Shown here: in pieces, positions 61,601 through 64,000 of the stretch
How positions within the stretch are numbered: position 1 is the first letter of the stretch
How the letters are laid out: each line of letters opens with the position of its first letter
DNA from: DASSUC01 sp035650075
GTDB taxonomy: Bacteria; Actinomycetota; Actinomycetes; Mycobacteriales; Micromonosporaceae
DNA length: 64,000 bases
Assembly (NCBI GenBank): GCA_035650075.1
Contig: DASRII010000468.1
Coordinates: 1 to 64,000 of the forward strand
Direction of reading: 5' to 3'
Position numbers and translations under genes: made by a program
The notes under the pieces: model-generated
What the model was told of the DNA's origin: nothing
The model's input: only the letters and a program-made list of their open reading frames with translations
Databases searched by the model: none

Positions 61601-61903
61601 TGCGGGTTCATAGCCGGAGCGGTAGCCGAGGGCGTCAAGTACCTTCTCACCGCATTCATGACCGGCGAGAAAATCAATGGCCGCGAATTCCTGAAGGAAG
61701 TACTCCTCGGTGCCGTCAGAGGAGCTGTAACGGGCGCCGTCTTTGCGGCGATCGGCCAGCAGCTGCTAAGAATCCTGGAAAACGGCGTATTTGCCAGGGT
61801 TCTCGGTCCCAACGCGCCAATGCCTGAAGAAGCAATCACCGACGGCGCTGAAGCAACGATGAACGGCGTGACGAGCATCGGGAGCGCTCTGACCAGCCAT
61901 TGA
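55655..61903 (+). CDS. Giant secreted Rhs/YD-repeat protein (Rhs 2)
   Basis: 2082 residues. ATG 55655 follows GGGAGGAC; the frame opens earlier inside the upstream gene. Signal peptide LVTAAVVPVLVFSGLTVPAS, then a TcB/SpvB-like beta region (about 150-420, PMRVPPSVGGPAPAVSLAYS, PGWAGGGFELAPGGSIERRY), a spacer with Cys pairs, and YD repeats (about 995-1700). The Rhs core is FNGVAIASRTATGLSWLADD to FVGGTVDNTGLTHLGAREYD, PALGKFVSVDPVFDR. The C-terminal tip has three 16-residue Cys/Pro repeats, a His/Lys linker, and about 140 residues with Gly-zipper helices (GAICGFIAGAVAEGVKYLL, VLLGAVRGAVTGAVFAAIG). No nuclease or deaminase motif is visible, and no cognate immunity gene follows. Confidence 0.92.
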   Translation: MRLVTAAVVPVLVFSGLTVPASAATPQPYRPAPPQTIPAVATRDVPPVAVAAPRPAAEPSRPAPVWPAAGVAQVTLAATGVRELGEAAPLVQAGSLPVSVSRGAGSPGRATVTVFDRARARAVGVDGLMARVASADGTGLTGDVGISIGYGSFATAYGADWATRLRLATLPDCALTTPGRPECAAKPLASRNDVTTQTVSATVPVGALVVTLAASSGGAGDYTATRLQTSSTWGSGGNSGNFSWSYPMRVPPSVGGPAPAVSLAYSSQSVDGMTAANNNQPGWAGGGFELAPGGSIERRYKPCNDDKANGNNASLDTGDLCWATDNAMLSLAGHSGGLIYNATEQRWHLRGDDGTRIERRTGATNGDDNGEWWVVTTTDGTQYWFGRNRLPGWNATVGDTASTWTVPVYGNHTGEPCNAATYPASSCPQAWRWNLDYVIDMNGNSMSLWYGTDINKYAANKDTAHPVTYVRDGWLKKVEYGTRSTKDLATDPTQSTAADSIMTTAAPMEVEFVPDNRCLSGCTTHDAAHWPDVPWDQECLGTTCLVASPTFWTTKRLKQVITKVRNGGSYRAVETWTLTHSYPNPGDGTRAGLELDRIAHAGGADTVPDITFAYVQKNNRVDPVAADSLPPMNWFRVNKITTETGATISVTYSEVDCVKGTKMPNASALENNTYRCYPVRWKQPGASSSKLEFFHKYVVMVVREADMTGGTPPFGSPEVETTYTYPTDAAAWHYTDDDGLIKDENKTWSVWRGYAMVEKTVGKAGTGDARQYTKTSYYRGMHGDHLPSGTRPAVLIAVDMNGDGDTADAGVDVPAINDEDAFAGMIRTAVTYNGPGGAEVSSEVNQAWMSAPTASRTIGGVTVHARFVDMQERHARIALDHAPGWRTTSSRATFDGYGMPTQVDDFGDDSTPADNQCRTMAFTRNTSAWILSTVMEENVFALSCAGASNPATLVEADLVSNVRTSYDALAWGTAPVKGMATRVAAATAWSAGSPTDQAVTRLVYDAQGRVIESYDALDRKTTTAYTPATGGPLTQTVETTPSPFLFTTTTIIDPAYGLPTSVVDVNGKRTETAYDGFGRATAFWLPGRDKGTETANVSFGYKIYNNKPSAVISNWLNAVGGYTTAYTLFDGLLRDRQTQVPSPAGGRIVSDTFYDTAGRVLRTYGSYYDDRGGPGEALVSPTDRHDVPTQNYNVYDGVGRVTDAIFDPYNNGERWRTHTVYTGDRTDVTPPAGGTVTSTFHDARGNTTALWQYGYPTATDKVSTTYTVDRRNRPLRTTDAAGNYWEYTYWLSGDVKAVRDPDSGTVTKVYDKAGQLTSTTDAAGTTLAYTYDNMGRKTAVYQGSVAAANMRASWAYDTALFDGTAAPVKGRPASSTRWTNNGTTGYTNAVSGYDSGYRPTGTTVTIPASETGLGGSYTYYNTYRVDGSPESVVLPSGGSDLPDEAVTIGYEPTLGLPYNLTSIDNIGESSLVSATVYDALSRPSQYTLYRGMFSGTGSRVWLSYTRELDTGRLTGISTSKETGTPNVVSNLNYTFDNAGNITKVADTVTGDNQCLAHDALRRLTEAWTPATAPCTTAPSTANLGGPGKYWTTWSIDAVGNRTQQVGHPTVVGGPTNTTTYTYPAAGATQPHTVTATAGATVGAYRYDANGNTTCRPATASNTCPTGTGSQVLTWDPEGHLATSQDSTGTTSYVYDADGNRLLRTDPTGKTLYLPNQEIRASNGNSTLRGTRYYSFNGVAIASRTATGLSWLADDHQGTAYIAIAEGTQAVTIRRQTPFGAPRGTVPQWVDSKGFVGGTVDNTGLTHLGAREYDPALGKFVSVDPVFDRTDPQSMNNFAYSGNSPVTFTDPAGTMRCIHHEECDEYGASPNPPQKPQQPPKTLHCGDPGFVGPCPGHAPRCGDAKFVGPCPTQAPKCGDPHFVGPCPTVHKPHTEKHSDKPHRKLSLMQRFTVGAVTFVIHTGIQYTCMGLITTYTGPLSGAICGFIAGAVAEGVKYLLTAFMTGEKINGREFLKEVLLGAVRGAVTGAVFAAIGQQLLRILENGVFARVLGPNAPMPEEAITDGAEATMNGVTSIGSALTSH
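61304..61444 (+). repeat. Three 16-residue Cys/Pro repeats in the Rhs 2 tip
   Basis: 48-bp units at 61304, 61352 and 61400 encode CGDPGFVGPCPGHAPR, CGDAKFVGPCPTQAPK and CGDPHFVGPCPTVHK. Each has a CGD...FVGPCP core with two cysteines, suggesting disulfide-linked stalk units before the hydrophobic tip. Confidence 0.9.
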
Positions 61904-61926
61904 CAAGTTCCGCCATGTCGGGCCCG

Positions 61927-61965
61927 GACGTGCCCCGCACGCGCCTGCGCATGCGGGTGCACGTC
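61927..61965. terminator. Strong hairpin between Rhs 2 and mscL (convergent)
   Basis: GACGTGCCCCGCA (61927-61939) pairs with TGCGGG-T-GCACGTC (61952-61965), 13 bp with one bulged T and a 12-base loop. It lies 24 bp after the Rhs 2 stop and 93 bp beyond the mscL stop, so it can end transcription of Rhs 2 and perhaps mscL. Confidence 0.7.
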
Positions 61966-62057
61966 GTGTCCGGTACCGCTCGGCTGCGACGCGTCGTCAC
62001 GCCGGCGGCGCCGCTCTTCCATCGCAACCGATGGCAACGGCACGCCTGAACGGCCGG

Positions 62058-62489
62058 CTACTCTCGCGTTTGCTCGCGTGGGGCGGGTACACCCTGGGTT
62101 GCGCCACGGTCCGCGACGAGCGCATCGCGGATCTCCGTCAACAGCCGGACCTCCTCGCTGGGCGCCGAGGGCTCCGGCTCCTCGCCGCGGCTACGTCGCT
62201 CGGCAAGCTTGTTCATCGGCAGCACGATCATGAAGTACAGCGCCGCGGCGGTCAGCATGAACGCGATCACGGCGTTGAGGAAGGCCGCCCAGTCGAACTG
62301 CTGCCCGGCAACCTGCCAGGTTCCGGCGAACTGCTCGCCGCCGGAGATCAGGCGGATCAACGGTTCCAAGAACGACTTCGTCAGCTGGGTGACCAGGCTG
62401 TTGAAGGCCGCACCGATGACCACGCCCACGGCGAGGTCGACGACGTTGCCGCGCAGGATGAAGTCCTTGAAGCCCTTCAGCATCAGCAC
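62058..62489 (-). CDS. mscL: Large-conductance mechanosensitive channel MscL
   Basis: 143 residues, the normal length. The start MLKGFKDFILRGNVVDLAVG and VVIGAAFNSLVTQLTKSFLE give the first helix and its conserved pore-lining glycines and valines; AFLNAVIAFMLTAAALYFMI is the second helix; the C-terminal EVRLLTEIRDALV bundle helix is present. MscL opens under membrane tension to release solutes on osmotic downshock. The frame begins GTG 62489, CTG, ATG 62483; AAGG lies about 10 bases before the GTG. It is a single-gene unit, convergent with Rhs 2. Confidence 0.95.
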   Translation of the reverse strand: MLMLKGFKDFILRGNVVDLAVGVVIGAAFNSLVTQLTKSFLEPLIRLISGGEQFAGTWQVAGQQFDWAAFLNAVIAFMLTAAALYFMIVLPMNKLAERRSRGEEPEPSAPSEEVRLLTEIRDALVADRGATQGVPAPREQTRE

Positions 62490-62525
62490 ATCATGCCTTG
62501 TCCTTCGGCCGCTCGAGTGGTATTC

Positions 62526-62535
62526 AACAATTGTT
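62526..62535 (+). promoter_or_regulatory. AT-rich palindrome upstream of the GH9 gene
   Basis: AACAATTGTT is a perfect 10-bp palindrome in an unusually AT-rich stretch, 32 bp before the endoglucanase ATG and just upstream of the mscL start region. It may be part of a sugar-responsive operator; the regulator is not in the window. Confidence 0.3.
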
Positions 62536-62567
62536 AGTCAACCTACCTAACCGAAGGCGGGACGACG

Positions 62568-64000
62568 ATGAGACGAATCCTGTGGCTGCTCGTGCTGGTC
62601 GCGGCGACCACCACTGCTCCGGTACCGGCCCACGCCGCCGTGAACTCGGCGTTCATCCGGGCCAACCAGGTCGGCTATCCGACAACCGGCCCGAAGCGGG
62701 CCTATCTGATGGCGAGCGCCGCCCAGACCGGTGCCGCGTTCGCGGTCAAGAACAGCTCGGGCGTGACTGTCTACAGTGGAACTGTGGGGGCCAGCCTAGG
62801 CTCCTGGAGTTCCGCCTATCCCGCCGTCCACCCGATCGACTTCGACCCGGTGACGACCGCCGGCACGTACACCATCAGCACATCCGGCTCGGTGCCCGCC
62901 ACGTCGCTCCCGATCACCATCGCCACCCCGAACAGCCTCTACACCGGCGCGCTCGTCAACGCCCGCCGGTACTACGAGGTCCAGCGCGACGGGCCGAACT
63001 ACCTCCCGTCTGCGCTGCGTACCGCGCCGGCGCACCTCAACGACCTGAACGGGAAGGCGTACCTGACGCCCAAGGTGAACTCCTCCGGCCGCTTCTCCGG
63101 CGATCTCATGCCAACGGGTGTCCAGCTGGATGCCTCGGGCGGCTGGTTCGACGCCGGCGACTACCTCAAGTTCCTGCACGGCGCGAGTTACACGGCGGAC
63201 CTCATGCTCACCGGTGTCCGCGACTTCCCGTCCATGAGCAGCTTCACGGCCGAGGCCCGGCACGGCACCGACTGGCTGCTGAAGATGTGGGACGACAGCA
63301 CGAGCACGCTCTACTACCAGGTCGGTATCGGCACCGGCAACGCCAAGACTCTCGGCGACCACGACATCTGGCGCCTGCCGCAGGACGACGACACCTTCGG
63401 GGGTACGGACTCCCGCTTCCGATACGTCCGCAACCGACCGGTCTTCCGCGCAGGCTCGCCCGGCAGCCCGATCAGCCCCAACCTCGCCGGCCGGGTCGCC
63501 GCCGCTTTCGCGTTGTGCTATCAGGTCTGGCGGACAACCGATCCCGCGTACGCCAATGCCTGCCTGCTGCGCGCCGAACACGTCTTCGATCTGGCGAATA
63601 CGAGTCCCTCCGGCAACCTGCTCAGCGTGATCCCGTTCTCGTTCTACCCGGAGACCGAGTGGCGCGACGACCTCGAGCTGGGCGCGGCCGAGCTGACCCG
63701 CGCGCTGCAGGCCGGCCCGCCGCCGAGCGGCCTGCCCCACAGCGATCCGGCCTTCTACCTGACCCGGGCCGCGCAGTGGGCGAACGCCTACATCACCGGA
63801 CCCGGTGGTGCCGCCGACACGCTCAACCTGTACGACGTTGCCGGCCTTGCCCATTTCGAACTCCACCGGGCCATCACCACGGCCGGCAGCGATGCCGGTC
63901 TCGCGACCAGCCGCGCGGCGCTCGTCGCCGACCTGAAGAAGGCGCTCGACCAGGCGGTCGCGCGGGCCAGCGCAGACCCGTTCGGGTTCGGTTTCCCGTG
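62568..64000 (+). CDS. Secreted GH9 endoglucanase with N-terminal CelD-like Ig domain (partial)
   Basis: About 477 residues before the window edge; the 3' end is missing. Signal peptide RRILWLLVLVAATTTAPVPA, then a CelD_N Ig-like domain (about 28-125, FIRANQVGYPTTGPKRAYLM at its start). The GH9 catalytic (alpha/alpha)6 barrel begins near 130 (NARRYYEVQRDGPNYLPSAL) and contains the nucleophile-activating aspartates in GGWFDAGDYLKF (D195 and D198). The catalytic Glu lies beyond the edge. Family 9 enzymes cut cellulose and related beta-1,4-glucans. ATG 62568 has GAAGGCGGG upstream. The gene agrees with the oligosaccharide-uptake genes at the other end of the window in pointing to a polysaccharide degrader. 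Confidence 0.9.
   Translation, partial: MRRILWLLVLVAATTTAPVPAHAAVNSAFIRANQVGYPTTGPKRAYLMASAAQTGAAFAVKNSSGVTVYSGTVGASLGSWSSAYPAVHPIDFDPVTTAGTYTISTSGSVPATSLPITIATPNSLYTGALVNARRYYEVQRDGPNYLPSALRTAPAHLNDLNGKAYLTPKVNSSGRFSGDLMPTGVQLDASGGWFDAGDYLKFLHGASYTADLMLTGVRDFPSMSSFTAEARHGTDWLLKMWDDSTSTLYYQVGIGTGNAKTLGDHDIWRLPQDDDTFGGTDSRFRYVRNRPVFRAGSPGSPISPNLAGRVAAAFALCYQVWRTTDPAYANACLLRAEHVFDLANTSPSGNLLSVIPFSFYPETEWRDDLELGAAELTRALQAGPPPSGLPHSDPAFYLTRAAQWANAYITGPGGAADTLNLYDVAGLAHFELHRAITTAGSDAGLATSRAALVADLKKALDQAVARASADPFGFGFP

Noticed and set aside
62796..63866. 356-residue minus-strand frame at the right end
   Set aside because: Antisense to the GH9 endoglucanase, which has signal peptide, Ig domain and catalytic motif.
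1..64000. tRNA, rRNA, insertion sequence, integrase or prophage genes
   Set aside because: None was seen on either strand; no transposase-like frame or terminal inverted repeats flank the remnants.

Overview
The window is high-GC DNA from an actinomycete (Actinomycetota), probably a filamentous, spore-forming soil organism. The grounds are strong G/C third-position codon use, frequent GTG starts, a GerW-type sporulation protein, two AfsR/SARP-type regulators, giant secreted Rhs proteins and polysaccharide-degradation genes. The family cannot be fixed from sequence alone; GGTACC and CCACWGTGG are strikingly frequent and may be a lineage signature. No rRNA, tRNA, CRISPR array, transposase or phage gene was seen.

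Layout. 1-3.6 kb: end of a chito-oligosaccharide-type ABC importer (NgcE-like lipoprotein and a permease cut by the window edge) and a secreted PQQ-type sugar dehydrogenase. 3.6-7.6 kb: small membrane protein, DHFR-like reductase, methyltransferase, the remnant of a small secreted protein, and a cation/proton antiporter. 7.6-10.4 kb: a compact operon for flavin-based electron transfer across the membrane (ferric-reductase-like protein, FMN-binding protein, ApbE). 10.3-17.6 kb: a group resembling the mycobacterial DosR/DevR (Streptomyces OsdR) dormancy regulon, with two Acg-like nitroreductases, a WS/DGAT acyltransferase, an FMN split-barrel protein, a serine hydrolase, a GerW protein and an in-frame narG/narK chimeric relic. 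Four near-palindromic GGGNC-N4-GNCCY boxes sit upstream of these units.

17.6-30 kb: a tandem-repeat protein diverges from a complete peptide/nickel-type ABC importer operon in which one permease is fused to one ATPase. It is followed by a peptidase/beta-lactamase-fold fusion, a GNAT protein, the tail of a lost enolase-superfamily (OSBS/dipeptide epimerase) gene and a PucR/CdaR-type regulator. Together they suggest peptide uptake and breakdown. 30-33.9 kb: methyltransferase, orphan substrate-binding protein, DUF1348 protein, threonine dehydratase-like enzyme, a 17-residue lysine-rich micro-protein and a TetR regulator with two clear operators.

33.9-61.9 kb is dominated by two modules of the same design: an AfsR-like SARP/NB-ARC/TPR regulator diverging from giant secreted proteins. 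SARP 1 faces a 3147-residue Rhs protein carrying LamG and a nidogen-like beta-sandwich insert. SARP 2 faces a 1844-residue LamG protein with three tandem copies of a related beta-sandwich, followed by a 2082-residue Rhs protein. 61.9-64 kb: MscL channel and the start of a secreted GH9 endoglucanase that runs off the window.
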